DNA from: Paracoccaceae bacterium
Lineage (GTDB): Bacteria; Pseudomonadota; Alphaproteobacteria; Rhodobacterales; Rhodobacteraceae
Reading direction: 5' to 3'
Assembly: GCA_902554885.1 (NCBI GenBank)
Contig: CACDPV010000007.1
Coordinates: forward strand, 1 to 60,007
DNA: 60,007 nt
Below the pieces are notes generated by a model that ran no database searches, had not been told where the DNA came from, and saw only the letters and a list, made by a program, of their open reading frames with translations. The position numbers and the translations under genes are program-made. Of the stretch, positions 34,801-43,744 are shown piece by piece; within the stretch, counting starts at the first letter, position 1, and each line of letters starts with the position of its first letter.

Positions 34801-36164
34801 GCAAAGCGTTCGAGGGATATGTCTGCATTGCCCGCATTACTACCAGCTGGTTCAATGAAGTAGAATGAACTAGCGGCTATATCTTTTCCGTCTTTGATTG
34901 TTATTTGTAAATTCTCTGAAGCATTATTAGTTATCTTAACATTAAAGCTATCACCAAGTGCAGATTTCCCCTCCACGTTAAAGCGAAGACCGTTCAATTC
35001 AGTACTACCTTTAAACTCTTTTAATTTTTTGCCAGATTGATCTGCTATTACCCATAGATCTTCACTTCCGCTATACTTAACGCTGAGTGTCTCACCCATT
35101 GAGTTTTCTAGGTTCCCATCAACTCTTAATTGAGCAGTACTCTCGCGTATGGACATTTTATTGATCTCAATAGCATCTAAGCTAAAAAAATCTTTGCCCT
35201 GGACCCCTTCTAAATTCACTCCAAATCGATGAACTTCATTAAATTCAGCAACAAGACTTTTAGTAAGATCATCGAGAGATCTTTTTGTTTCAGTAAGGGC
35301 AATATCAGCAGCCATATAACCGGCAATCTCACCCGATTGAATTTGAAGTATGGTCGAAGCACTACTGGGTCCATCATCAATATAGATTTTGGAGGCGCCA
35401 TCAACGTTTTGTAATTTTAACTTCTTATAATTAAATCCATCTATCAAGGTTTGGCCTTGACCTGTCGTACCCAAAGTGACCCTTACTGAATTATTTTTAA
35501 GATAATCAACTGATATATCTGCAAATTCACTTAAAGCCTTCAAATAAGCATCTCTCTGATCAAGTAGATTATTTGGAGTTCTATTGGGGATTGCATTCCC
35601 CAAAATTTCTGTCTGAACGGAACCGAGTAATTCTATTGTTTTATTAAAATCTGAAAGATTTCCTACAATACTATCACCTACGAGCTTTCGTAAGTCGTTT
35701 ATACCATTTGCAACATTCTTTATTGAAGCAACGACACCGCGTCCTGCATCAACGGCAATATGTCTGGCAGCTATGTTAGACGGGTCTTGTGATACCGTGG
35801 ACAAAGAAGCAAAGAAATCTTGAAATTTATTTGCAACAGTTTTCTCCCCAGGTCTTAAAACTTGCTCAAGCTTCTCCAAAATTAATGTTTGTGATGTAGA
35901 AAATGATAAACCAGAAGAAGCCTTCTGAAGTTGGACATCAATAAACTGATCAAAAGCCCTGACAATTCCATCAACTTTAACACCGTAGTTTTTATTTGAT
36001 GATATTGACAAAACGTCAGATGTTGGAGACTTTACTTCGGTCAGATTTACTTCACGCCGCGCATAATTTTCATTACCAACATTAGCAATATTTTGTCCGG
36101 TCGTCGCAAGCCCTTCTTTGTAGGCCTGCAATCCTGACTTTGCAATTCCAAAGATATCGCTCAT
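31842..36164 (-). CDS. flgK: FlgK, hook-filament junction protein (HAP1), exceptionally large
   Basis: Hook-associated protein 1. The N-terminal rod/hook motif is SGLQAYKEGLATTGQNIANV, and the end is the standard LDTEAARLLEQQQAYQALAR. The usual length is about 450-650 residues; this one has 1440. The extra 800 or so residues lie between the conserved ends and are Ser/Thr/Asn/Ala-rich with a Flagellin_IN-like motif near residue 795 (TGISASVSGSG) and many beta-like segments, as expected of a surface-exposed D3 expansion. No internal stop or frameshift is seen. It lies 2 bp after flgJ, so they are in one operon. Confidence 0.94.
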   Translation of the reverse strand: MSDIFGIAKSGLQAYKEGLATTGQNIANVGNENYARREVNLTEVKSPTSDVLSISSNKNYGVKVDGIVRAFDQFIDVQLQKASSGLSFSTSQTLILEKLEQVLRPGEKTVANKFQDFFASLSTVSQDPSNIAARHIAVDAGRGVVASIKNVANGINDLRKLVGDSIVGNLSDFNKTIELLGSVQTEILGNAIPNRTPNNLLDQRDAYLKALSEFADISVDYLKNNSVRVTLGTTGQGQTLIDGFNYKKLKLQNVDGASKIYIDDGPSSASTILQIQSGEIAGYMAADIALTETKRSLDDLTKSLVAEFNEVHRFGVNLEGVQGKDFFSLDAIEINKMSIRESTAQLRVDGNLENSMGETLSVKYSGSEDLWVIADQSGKKLKEFKGSTELNGLRFNVEGKSALGDSFNVKITNNASENLQITIKDGKDIAASSFYFIEPAGSNAGNADISLERFAEIKNDNLKNLNFSLKHPRDAANAISFISDGVLGYMENVNHIENLASLKSQAKIQFSATLSGLDANSKLKITLGSTEHIFSVGTMISGVSSYSEIADFLNKGGLKSDTNSFSFSDLGLYAGGNKNNLTVSSAAQPPYSSFEKLNSGNLNNVSGVVIPADLGVADLQIFTREGVQLSGKPLTEQQVDELISKTNGFAEDAVYTAKYTAIGADNQYIGAEITRLTTAGAQTKTITATGFSDNLNLYAANSFPSSRPGMSSAMTITTAAGRTSDFITAQGMMAGQIAAKFNNENGKFGVEAKAHNNLELFGISNGRLQFDLFGDNSTAASIDVTVANNNTTGLVAAVNSKTAETGISASVSGSGAILLTKLDGNDISLKNFSIATGNISARQVDKFGEKVQSSPITIATGKHVTSGGQIELRSPDTFSLAYNGATQSSAASSFDDGFIKKSSNVEKNRTEYSFTASSLIDGNLLDDTRSTAVASSSSYSLTLASDNANQNIAAVFKPRAVSEFSSKEISKNIVSEIRKNAPKSRFVGDNFTLSDGFPVSGSTIEFQLGEQKYIATLNTTLDYTVSGSNVAIGAKNYSFSEALELLVEESTFHISGPEKDRISVGFEQNGSNFRLFAAAKDGVLSGHALVAATSNSSTQKNAFHVSNSSGAELFTGEIDLTQADKANFGELIIGPTTYSLSFATASDAITSNPALPTGVTISQVSTGTNKARMKVTIPESISDKNIRLKATNNSATFGFVTASSQILLGENNFSLSNYDNQRIVTTSSVTSLADDVISVSGLNGEDLIFVSSGNSKATIIGTVEEKTQELNPREMTARVNKENENIIEIFDTKSGDFLGSRELSNKQNFLFRGFDWIVDGNLRSLDEFQVLTNTKKKDDGSNLERLIALSSLSDSTGKGGYSERYNGLVTSAGFQLRSSEQGLINAKTAHDIAKDQKSEFSGVDLDTEAARLLEQQQAYQALARVLSIAKEMMDTLLRSM

Positions 36165-36166
36165 GC

Positions 36167-36511
36167 TTAAATCCTAGTCTTTGACATCTGCCTCACAATT
36201 GCATCTGCAATACCTATATCGACTAATTTACTAGAACTATTAGCTAGTTCTTGATCAAACATTTGCTCAAAGTTATCGTCAGCCTTAGAGTCAAAAAGGC
36301 CTTCGCTAAGTTTACTTTCTCGTGCTTGCCGGAGTAGGGTTTCCAGAAATATTGCCTCAAACTGATCTGCAACACTTTGAAGACCTTCTAGTGCATCAGA
36401 GTTTGTATCTAAGGCTTTGGAATTGCTAGGTTCGTTTTTATTCATGCCAGAATTAAAAAATGGCTTATCCGAACTAATATTCATTATACCCTTAAGATTA
36501 CCATCAATCAT
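36167..36511 (-). CDS. flgJ: FlgJ-type rod-binding protein, without muramidase domain
   Basis: Rod-capping protein domain of FlgJ: SVADQFEAIFLETLLRQARE and MFDQELANSSSKLVDIGIAD are the conserved motifs. At 114 residues it holds only the rod-binding domain. The peptidoglycan-cutting C-terminal domain found in enterobacterial FlgJ is absent, as in most alphaproteobacteria, where a separate lytic enzyme does that job. It sits between flgI (9 bp away) and flgK (2 bp away). Confidence 0.9.
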   Translation of the reverse strand: MIDGNLKGIMNISSDKPFFNSGMNKNEPSNSKALDTNSDALEGLQSVADQFEAIFLETLLRQARESKLSEGLFDSKADDNFEQMFDQELANSSSKLVDIGIADAIVRQMSKTRI

Positions 36512-36520
36512 AACAACACC

Positions 36521-37642
36521 TCAAATCACAATTAGTTCAGCGTTTAAGGCACCCGCCTCTCGAAGGGCTTCAAGAATGGCAACGAGGTCTGATGGTGTGG
36601 CACCAACTGCGTTAATTGCATCAACCAAGTCACTTAGAGATACTCCTGCATCGAATAAGAATGCTTTGGCAACATCTTCTTCCACTGTAATTTCTGTATC
36701 TGGAACGGCTGCAGCACCCGCATTTGCCTGAGCCCCTTCACCAATAGCAATGGCATCCCCACCGTCTATGTTTTGATCCTCATTAACCCTGACAGATAGA
36801 GTGCCATGAGACACAGCTGCAGGTGTAACTTTTACATTGCCACTTATAACAAGGGTACCAGTACGCGAATTGACAATTATTTTTGCCGGTGGCGCTCCAC
36901 GCTCCACTTCAAGGTTTTCCAGCACCGAAACAAATGAAACTTTTTGGGCAGGATCATTTGGCGCTCTTACTCGAATACTATTTGTATCCAGCGGGATTGC
37001 CGTATCAGCTCCAAAATTGTTATTAATTACCTGAGCAACATTATTGGCAGTAGAGAAATCTCCTCGGTGCAGATTAAGTATCACAAAGTCTGTGTTTAAA
37101 AATTCAGTTGGTACCAGCCTTTCGACTGACGCTCCTCGCGGAATACGCCCAACCGTAGGAATATTTACAGTGAGGGAAGAATTATCTGCGCCAGTAACTC
37201 CAAGGCCTCCAACTACAATGTTTCCTTGTGCAATCGCATATGTTTCTCCGTCAGCACCCAATAGTGGCGCCATCAATAAAGTCCCTCCCTTAAGAGACTC
37301 AGCCCCTCCAATTGTTGACACTGTAACGTCAATTGCCTGTCCCGGCTTGGTGAATGGAGGCAGGTCTGCAGTAATCATTACGGCTGCTGCGTTATCACCG
37401 TTGAGGCCCTCTACTTCAGATGTAACTCCAAATCTAGATACAAGGGACTGCATCGATTGAAGTGTAATGCCAGTATTCCCGTCACCTGTCCCAGCAAGGC
37501 CTACAACCACTCCATAGCCAACTAATTGGTTCGACCTTACACCTGCAAGCGAAGTGAGATCTTTTAAACGATCTGCTAAAACGGGACTAGTAAGAATACT
37601 AATAAAGGAAATTAAAATCCCTAAATACTTTAGAATTTGCAT
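36521..37642 (-). CDS. flgI: FlgI, flagellar P-ring protein
   Basis: Forms the periplasmic P ring around the rod. The signal peptide is at the start, with cleavage before [20 protein letters not shown], the conserved family opening. Further conserved stretches are GKGT-like [39 protein letters not shown] and [12 protein letters not shown]. It has 373 residues, normal. Its assembly needs FlgA, encoded at 52900-53622. It is within the flgG-flgH-flgI-flgJ-flgK run with gaps of 10 bp or less. Confidence 0.97.
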   Translation of the reverse strand: MQILKYLGILISFISILTSPVLADRLKDLTSLAGVRSNQLVGYGVVVGLAGTGDGNTGITLQSMQSLVSRFGVTSEVEGLNGDNAAAVMITADLPPFTKPGQAIDVTVSTIGGAESLKGGTLLMAPLLGADGETYAIAQGNIVVGGLGVTGADNSSLTVNIPTVGRIPRGASVERLVPTEFLNTDFVILNLHRGDFSTANNVAQVINNNFGADTAIPLDTNSIRVRAPNDPAQKVSFVSVLENLEVERGAPPAKIIVNSRTGTLVISGNVKVTPAAVSHGTLSVRVNEDQNIDGGDAIAIGEGAQANAGAAAVPDTEITVEEDVAKAFLFDAGVSLSDLVDAINAVGATPSDLVAILEALREAGALNAELIVI

Positions 37643-37651
37643 TATCAGCTC

Positions 37652-38326
37652 CTAAATAGGCGAGACAGTCTCAAGAAATTTAGAATACCATCCTTTTTTG
37701 CCTGAAGCGGCGGTATCTCCAGCTCCAACATAGTCGATATCTGCATTAGCAATCCTATCAGATGGTACAACATTATCTGATGAAATATCTCTGGGTCTTA
37801 CAATGCCACTCACACGAATATACTCGTCGCCATTATTCAAAGTCAGTTTCTTTTGACCTAAAATTTCAAGATTTCCATTTCCAAATACTCTAACTACATG
37901 CACTGAGATCAAGCCACTAAGTGAATTGGATTGGTTACTTGAACCAGATCCCGTAAATGATTGCTCTGTACCAGCTGAAAGATCAGTAGATTCAGGAATT
38001 AAATCCTTTCCAGCTAGATTTTCTAGGATGTTGGGTAAGGTGACTTTAGAGTCGCTTGTTTTTGAGCTTGCAGCATTTTGTGACTTAGTAGCAGCAAAAC
38101 TTTCAGTAAATGAAACCGTTAAGATGTCGCCCACTCGGTGAGCTCTACTCTCCATAGCAAACAAGCCACTTTGGTTTTGTTTATAAATTGCACCATAGCT
38201 TGGCTGTGTTTGCTCTTCCTCTATGTTGCCCAAATAAATAGGCTCAAAGTCATCACTTCGCCGATCCTCAATATACGGACCGCATGATGGGATTAAAAAA
38301 ATTATAGAGAATAAAAACTTTTTCAT
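37652..38326 (-). CDS. flgH: FlgH, flagellar L-ring lipoprotein
   Basis: Outer-membrane L-ring subunit. The lipobox is IPSC at Cys15 after a short signal. The conserved segments SLFAMESRAHRVGDILTV (with SGLF before) and the GNGNLEILGQKKLTLNNGDE tract, then VRPRDIS and ADIDYVG, are intact. At 224 residues it is normal. It is 10 bp upstream of flgI and 8 bp downstream of flgG. Confidence 0.96.
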   Translation of the reverse strand: MKKFLFSIIFLIPSCGPYIEDRRSDDFEPIYLGNIEEEQTQPSYGAIYKQNQSGLFAMESRAHRVGDILTVSFTESFAATKSQNAASSKTSDSKVTLPNILENLAGKDLIPESTDLSAGTEQSFTGSGSSNQSNSLSGLISVHVVRVFGNGNLEILGQKKLTLNNGDEYIRVSGIVRPRDISSDNVVPSDRIANADIDYVGAGDTAASGKKGWYSKFLETVSPI

Positions 38327-38333
38327 AGTTCAC

Positions 38334-39122
38334 CTAGAGATTGCGAGAGATAAACTGCATCATCTCATCTACTGCTGTGATTGATTTTGAGCTTACCTCG
38401 TAAGCTCTTTGGGTCTCGATCATATCTACGAGTTGCTGCACAACATTTACGTTTGAACTTTCAACGTACCCTTGAAGCACTTTTCCAAATCCACCATCCA
38501 GCGGTGCACCAACTTGCGGCTGACCACTTTCCGATGACTCAACTAGAAAATTTTCACCAATTGGCGTTAAACCTCTAGGATTACTGAAATTCACCAGTGA
38601 TACCTGCCCAACCTCTTGACCGAAATCATTTCCTGGCACCGTTACGCTCACAATACCACTGTTTGAAATGTTGATCCCAGTTGCATCATTGGGAATTGTT
38701 ATCTGAGGCTGAACGACATAACCACTAGAGGTTGTAAGCAAGCCTTCCGCATTCCTTGAAAGGACACCAGCTCTCGTATAGCCCACTCTTCCGTCCGGAA
38801 GTAGCGCTTGAAAAAAGCCTGATCCATCAATTGCAAGATCTAGCGAATTATCAGTACTTACCAAGCCACCCTGCGTGAAAAGTTTCTGAGTGCTAACAAC
38901 TTTAACACCTGTTCCCACCGCAAGGGGAGATGTTAACGCCGTATTATCTGCAGTCTGCGAACCCGCATTTTTAACTATTTGGTAAAATAGGGACTCAAAA
39001 TTAGCCCTATCTCTTTTAAATCCCGTAGTATTTACATTTGCGAGATTGTTGGCAATCACTTGCATCTTATGTTGCTGTGCGGTGAGGCCTGTTTTTGCGA
39101 CGTGCATTGCGGATGTTGACAT
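38334..39122 (-). CDS. flgG: FlgG, distal rod protein
   Basis: Distal rod subunit, 262 residues. Conserved opening GLTAQQHKMQVIANNLANVN and VNTTGFKRDRANFESLFYQ, then the standard FlgG end LVDMIETQRAYEVSSKSITA with VDEMMQFISRNL. Length and motifs are typical. A sigma-54 element at 39154-39169 is 32 bp upstream, so the flgG-to-flgL run can be transcribed separately from flgBCDEF. A third related gene at 29672 has nearly the same promoter. Confidence 0.97.
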   Translation of the reverse strand: MSTSAMHVAKTGLTAQQHKMQVIANNLANVNTTGFKRDRANFESLFYQIVKNAGSQTADNTALTSPLAVGTGVKVVSTQKLFTQGGLVSTDNSLDLAIDGSGFFQALLPDGRVGYTRAGVLSRNAEGLLTTSSGYVVQPQITIPNDATGINISNSGIVSVTVPGNDFGQEVGQVSLVNFSNPRGLTPIGENFLVESSESGQPQVGAPLDGGFGKVLQGYVESSNVNVVQQLVDMIETQRAYEVSSKSITAVDEMMQFISRNL

Positions 39123-39153
39123 ATTTTTGCCCTTTTAGAATTTAATTGATAAG

Positions 39154-39169
39154 AGCAAACTCTATGCCA
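39154..39169 (-). promoter_or_regulatory. Sigma-54 -24/-12 element for flgG
   Basis: Minus-strand sequence TGGCATAGAGTTTGCT matches the consensus with one change. GG and GC are 10 nt apart as required. It is between the end of flgF (39179) and the start of flgG (39122). Confidence 0.82.
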
Positions 39170-39178
39170 ATTGGATAA

Positions 39179-39934
39179 CTAGTTGGGTAAACTCATCAGT
39201 TTCGTACCCGCACTATCAATATCACTCGCCTTTTTTATCAACTTGACGTTAATTTCAAATTGACGTTGCATGTCCAAGTTTCTAACAAGCTCTTCAATGG
39301 CATTAACATTTGAAGCCTCTAAAAAACCTTGCCCAAACTTTCCAGTTTGATCCGGATCTGGGACAGTTCCATCCGCTTTGCGGATTTGGCCATCAAGATT
39401 TTTCGTCAACTGATTTAGTTCAGTAGTAGTTGAACCTATAAAACCTGCACTCGTTAATTCACCGATCGGAGCGCCTGGTTGTTGGACAAGCACTTCGCCA
39501 ATATCCGTTACACTAATAGCAGTAAAAGGAGGCAGAACAATCGGAGCAAGACCATCAGATAGTACAAGATCACCGGCCCCATTTACTAGTTGGTTTAAAG
39601 CGTCCACCGAGAAGTCTCCTCGCCGCGACAATGCTACTTGCCCATTATCAGGTTGCACATAAAAATATGCGTCATTCAAAACAGCTACATCTGTTTCAAC
39701 CCCAGTATTTTCTAGTCTTCCCATTTCACTAGAAAATAATCGAACATCAGTTTCAAGAGGAAGTACTTTTGCAGTTAATTGATTTAACTGCTCCAAAAAA
39801 CCTGCGCCACCTTCATTAGGGAGGTCTCGCCTGAAGCCAGGAACATTCACATTTGCCAGATTATGTGCAAGATCATATTTCAGATCCTGCATTTGCCTGA
39901 TTGCGCTTAGTGCTGTTTGAGCGAGCCTATCCAT
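39179..39934 (-). CDS. flgF: FlgF, proximal rod protein
   Basis: Rod protein, 251 residues. The N-terminal motif is DLKYDLAHNLANVNVPGFRR, with QMQ-rich first helix; the C-terminus reads EASNVNAIEELVRNLDMQRQ. Placed between flgE and flgG as usual. The central domain is shorter than in FlgG. It starts 20 bp after flgE, with no promoter visible between, so it is read from the flgE or flgB promoters. Confidence 0.93.
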   Translation of the reverse strand: MDRLAQTALSAIRQMQDLKYDLAHNLANVNVPGFRRDLPNEGGAGFLEQLNQLTAKVLPLETDVRLFSSEMGRLENTGVETDVAVLNDAYFYVQPDNGQVALSRRGDFSVDALNQLVNGAGDLVLSDGLAPIVLPPFTAISVTDIGEVLVQQPGAPIGELTSAGFIGSTTTELNQLTKNLDGQIRKADGTVPDPDQTGKFGQGFLEASNVNAIEELVRNLDMQRQFEINVKLIKKASDIDSAGTKLMSLPN

Positions 39935-39954
39935 TACTAAACCCTAATAAATAA

Positions 39955-42900
39955 TTAGTTTCTAATATTAATAATAGTCTGCGTCATACTCGTTGAAGTC
40001 TCAATAGCTTTGGCTGCAGCTTGATAATTACGCTGTGAAGTAATCAGATTTACCAACTCTTCCGTAATATCAACATTAGATCGTTCCAGAGAACCGGATA
40101 AGATTTGACCGTATCCGTCTTCTGACGCTTGCCCCAATTCTACTTGGCCACTTGCTGCAGTTTCAATAAATGTCGAATTGCCTATCTGCTTCAATCCACT
40201 CTGATTAGTAAAATTAGCAACTATTATCTTTCCTAATGTTACATTTTGACCGTTGGAGTAGCCTGCTTTAACCTTACCATAATTGTCAATTTCAAGATTG
40301 CTTAAGCGCCCCTTTGTAAAACCATCTTGAGTGATCTCAATAGTCTGAAATGGTTGATCAAACGAAGTTGCAGTTGAAAAATCCACTGTTAATTCTTTAC
40401 TTGGGAACCCGGAGTACTTAACCTTTGTGATAGGACTAATTATCTCCCCATTTAAACCGAACGTTAGCTCACCATCATCCAAGTAGAGTGGATAAAAATC
40501 TTGAACCATGTTATCAACAAACGCCTGGTTATTTGCAGTCACTTCTCCCATTGGAGAGATGTATAGAGGTCTTCCCAACTCATCCTTAGCTTGAACGGGT
40601 GTTTTTACCATCGCGTTTTGACCCAAGCCAAGGGGAACATCATTAAGACCAAATTTTAGCGCACCCTTTATAGATAGAAGGGTACCGTCCCCTCTGGTTG
40701 ATGATGTAAATGTAAAATTATTTTTAACACCATCGTACACTACTTTGACGCCCCCGACTGCTTCATTTGAGATCGGGTTAACCATCTGATTTATTCGGTT
40801 TTCTAAAGCTTTGGCCAGCGTTTCTCCTTTATAATTTCCAGGAGGAACTGTTATCAATGCACTCACGCCGTTACTGACTACCGTGAACATGTTCTCATTT
40901 GCCAATTCACTCACCGTGAAAGCCTTCTTCATATCCATCAAGGCCTCTTCACCAACAACAATCGCCGGCTTGGAAACTAAACCAGTTGGAGGGGTGTAGC
41001 CCTCAACGCCAGCTCTAGGGAAACCCATAACATTGTTTCCACCTTTACCGATCTTGTTAAAAGCGTATTCAGCGTCATCTGTTGGATCGACTGCCCCAAC
41101 CGCAGTAAGTTTGTAACGCCCAACTTTAACACTCGAGGCGGACTGCGCAGTTGGCACACCAACAGCTGAATTCGCCGCTAATGCTTCACCAGTTGTCCCG
41201 CTACTAATATTAAATTCCGTAGCAACGGTATCAAACTCTACCTGCATACCAAATCTTTGGTTCTGAGCCCGAACTTCGGGTCCGGCAGTTACAAAAGGGC
41301 TACCATTAAGAACTGCATCGGTGGTAAGGTCAATCTCTGGATTTTCACCAAAACCTGGAATTCCTATTCCATTTGTACCACTATCGAGTTTTTGACTGTA
41401 AACTGTGAACGTATCAAATCCGATACCTGTACCCTTACCTAAGGCTGTATTTACACCATCAAAAGTGAGCCTTTGATTGGTCTCATCATAACCTATCTTA
41501 AAAGCTGGCGAGCGGTCATCAACCCAGTTTGTAGTAGTCGTAAACGCATTAAGCTGGTATGCTGAAACATTACCGCCATTATCCGTAGTGGCAGTAAACT
41601 CTATGGCATCGGTTCCACTTGTTGTTGAATCACCAGATTCACGCTTTGCCGCATCCTTAATTTCTTGCACAACAATCTTTTTTGAGTAGTAGACATCGTC
41701 GACACCCTCAACCAAACCTTTAGTACTTTGAAAATAACTCTCAATAAAGGCTGACGGTTTTGCGAGTATTCTTAATGGGGCAGCAACCCCACCGCCAGTT
41801 ACCGCAGATTGAACAGTACCAGTGGGCTTGTAATCGAGTACATAAGTCCTATTCCCGCCAGCCACACTTGTAGACTTAACGGTCACATTCCCAGAACCAA
41901 CTGCCGCCATAAATGCTACACTAGGAGCATCTGTTCCAACTGGTTGAAAACGAAATACTTCAGGTTCAGCAGGTAAATCCGCTGTTGGGACTGTAACTGT
42001 CAAAAAACCATCTGCATTCGTGCCATAAGCAGCCTTTGCGGGTTTGTTAAATGCATCGAATGCCGTAAGTTCTGGTGTATTATTTACGTTGGAATACGCC
42101 AAAAACCGGTTTACTGCGTTACCAGAATTAATATCGTTATTTTTGTGAGCTACAGTAATCACATCATATGCTGTAGGGATGGCATCAAGCGCAATACCAG
42201 CATTAGTAACCACCTTCTTAAACATCTTTCCCTCAATACCAAGCTCAGCCGCCTTGGTACCGTCTGCGCCTTCTGCGTTTTGAGCGTAAGCATTAAGTTT
42301 ATCGGTCATCAAAATCTGAGCATGGACAAGAAACTTATCTAACTCTAGCCCTTCTTGAATGGTATTAACATTACTCTCTACATAAGTCGCCGTGTGAATA
42401 TCGATTTCAATCGGCGAGGCTAGACCTGTTGATTTTCCGTCACCAGCAGTCTTTTTGATATCAATCGAAAATTTATTATCAACGCCAGTAAGTAGCTTAA
42501 TCTTTTTATCATCACCAAACCCATCCCTCAGAGCATTTTCAACAACAGCTGCTAATTGAACACCGTTGTAGGTACCCGGTGGGATACTGACTGATACCGG
42601 TCCGCTGCTATCAACATCAACAAGTAAGAAATCTTTCCCCCAAAATGGAGCATTTGAAGGAAGTGGACTTGTTCCAATATCAGTGTGGTATTCAATAGTG
42701 CGTTTATACTGTAAAGGGTCAGTTACTATATCAACTGTTTTACCATCACCTAAGTAAGTCTGAAGGTTCAAGCCTGTTAATTTGGCTGGGGTGGAAGCTA
42801 CCGCCTCACCTAAATCATCTGCCCTGTATAGAGGCGACCCTTTGCCTTCAAGAATATACGCTGGGTCGGCTGGAAGTGTTGTTCTCTGCCCAAATTTATC

Positions 42901-43656
42901 AATAAACTGAGCTGTCCCTTTGTTATCAGTGGCTCGTGTTAATTGTGGTATGATTTCTGCACCATCAACAAACATCTTTGTATCGTATTTATATGTCTGA
43001 TCAGAACCAGCTGGGTTTTGAGTTTTAATATAGAAAATAGTTGCAGATTTGGGATTTCCCATATTGTCAAAAATTGTAACCGCAGAAGATGCAGAAAAAG
43101 TTTCTGGATCATTGGCATCAAAGACTACATTACTGGCAATGACAGGAGCACCTGCGGGAAGATTAACCCCCTTTGATACATTATTTGTTTCCTTTGGATC
43201 ACCGTAATCCGTTTGAACTTGAAGTTTAACTGCACCATTCAACGTCGTGTCTGTCACCGCACCATCAGAGTCGACAGGATACCCAAGCAAAAACTGTCCA
43301 TTACTGTCAATAATGTATCCATCGCCATTTAAATTAAATGCACCATTTCTCGTGTAAACTGTCTGGCCTGTATTACCACCAGCCTTTAAAGCAAAAAAAC
43401 CTTGCCCAGAAACAGCCATGTCTAAAGTGTTTGTAGACTGCTGAATATTACCCTGGGAAAATTGTTGAGTTATCGACTTTTGCTGAGTACCACTTCCCGT
43501 TAGATTAGTTTGCAAGGGCGTTGTGCTGAAAATATCCCCAAATTCAGCTCTACTTTTCTTAAAGCCAGCTGATCCAACATTTGCTATGTTGTTTGAGGTT
43601 GTAGAGATATCAGTTTGGGCACCTTTTAAACCGGTAAGTGCTGTGAAAAAAGACAT
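39955..43656 (-). CDS. flgE: FlgE, flagellar hook protein, exceptionally large
   Basis: Hook subunit. The opening TALTGLKGAQTDISTTSNNI and closing LVNLITSQRNYQAAAKAIET are typical. The usual length is 400-500 residues in most bacteria, and this one is 1233, with the whole excess between the conserved ends. The insert contains two related modules of about 55 residues, near 353-410 and 930-990, each starting IPPGTYNGVQLA or VPPGNYKGETLA and followed by a pattern of a hydrophobic strand and NxFxI. No stop or frame break is seen. It has its own sigma-54 element (43697-43712), apart from flgBCD. Confidence 0.95.
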   Translation of the reverse strand: MSFFTALTGLKGAQTDISTTSNNIANVGSAGFKKSRAEFGDIFSTTPLQTNLTGSGTQQKSITQQFSQGNIQQSTNTLDMAVSGQGFFALKAGGNTGQTVYTRNGAFNLNGDGYIIDSNGQFLLGYPVDSDGAVTDTTLNGAVKLQVQTDYGDPKETNNVSKGVNLPAGAPVIASNVVFDANDPETFSASSAVTIFDNMGNPKSATIFYIKTQNPAGSDQTYKYDTKMFVDGAEIIPQLTRATDNKGTAQFIDKFGQRTTLPADPAYILEGKGSPLYRADDLGEAVASTPAKLTGLNLQTYLGDGKTVDIVTDPLQYKRTIEYHTDIGTSPLPSNAPFWGKDFLLVDVDSSGPVSVSIPPGTYNGVQLAAVVENALRDGFGDDKKIKLLTGVDNKFSIDIKKTAGDGKSTGLASPIEIDIHTATYVESNVNTIQEGLELDKFLVHAQILMTDKLNAYAQNAEGADGTKAAELGIEGKMFKKVVTNAGIALDAIPTAYDVITVAHKNNDINSGNAVNRFLAYSNVNNTPELTAFDAFNKPAKAAYGTNADGFLTVTVPTADLPAEPEVFRFQPVGTDAPSVAFMAAVGSGNVTVKSTSVAGGNRTYVLDYKPTGTVQSAVTGGGVAAPLRILAKPSAFIESYFQSTKGLVEGVDDVYYSKKIVVQEIKDAAKRESGDSTTSGTDAIEFTATTDNGGNVSAYQLNAFTTTTNWVDDRSPAFKIGYDETNQRLTFDGVNTALGKGTGIGFDTFTVYSQKLDSGTNGIGIPGFGENPEIDLTTDAVLNGSPFVTAGPEVRAQNQRFGMQVEFDTVATEFNISSGTTGEALAANSAVGVPTAQSASSVKVGRYKLTAVGAVDPTDDAEYAFNKIGKGGNNVMGFPRAGVEGYTPPTGLVSKPAIVVGEEALMDMKKAFTVSELANENMFTVVSNGVSALITVPPGNYKGETLAKALENRINQMVNPISNEAVGGVKVVYDGVKNNFTFTSSTRGDGTLLSIKGALKFGLNDVPLGLGQNAMVKTPVQAKDELGRPLYISPMGEVTANNQAFVDNMVQDFYPLYLDDGELTFGLNGEIISPITKVKYSGFPSKELTVDFSTATSFDQPFQTIEITQDGFTKGRLSNLEIDNYGKVKAGYSNGQNVTLGKIIVANFTNQSGLKQIGNSTFIETAASGQVELGQASEDGYGQILSGSLERSNVDITEELVNLITSQRNYQAAAKAIETSTSMTQTIINIRN

Positions 43657-43696
43657 GTTTAACTCCTATTGAGCGGTTTTATATTTCAAAGAAGGC

Positions 43697-43712
43697 AGCA
43701 ATATTTGTGCCA
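43697..43712 (-). promoter_or_regulatory. Sigma-54 -24/-12 element for flgE
   Basis: Minus-strand TGGCACAAATATTGCT matches TGGCAC-N5-TTGCW perfectly. It is in the 88-bp gap between flgD and flgE, 41 bp upstream of the flgE ATG. It would drive flgE and flgF. Confidence 0.88.
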
Positions 43713-43744
43713 AATTAATTCAGTTCGTTTATCTTGCTAAGTTC

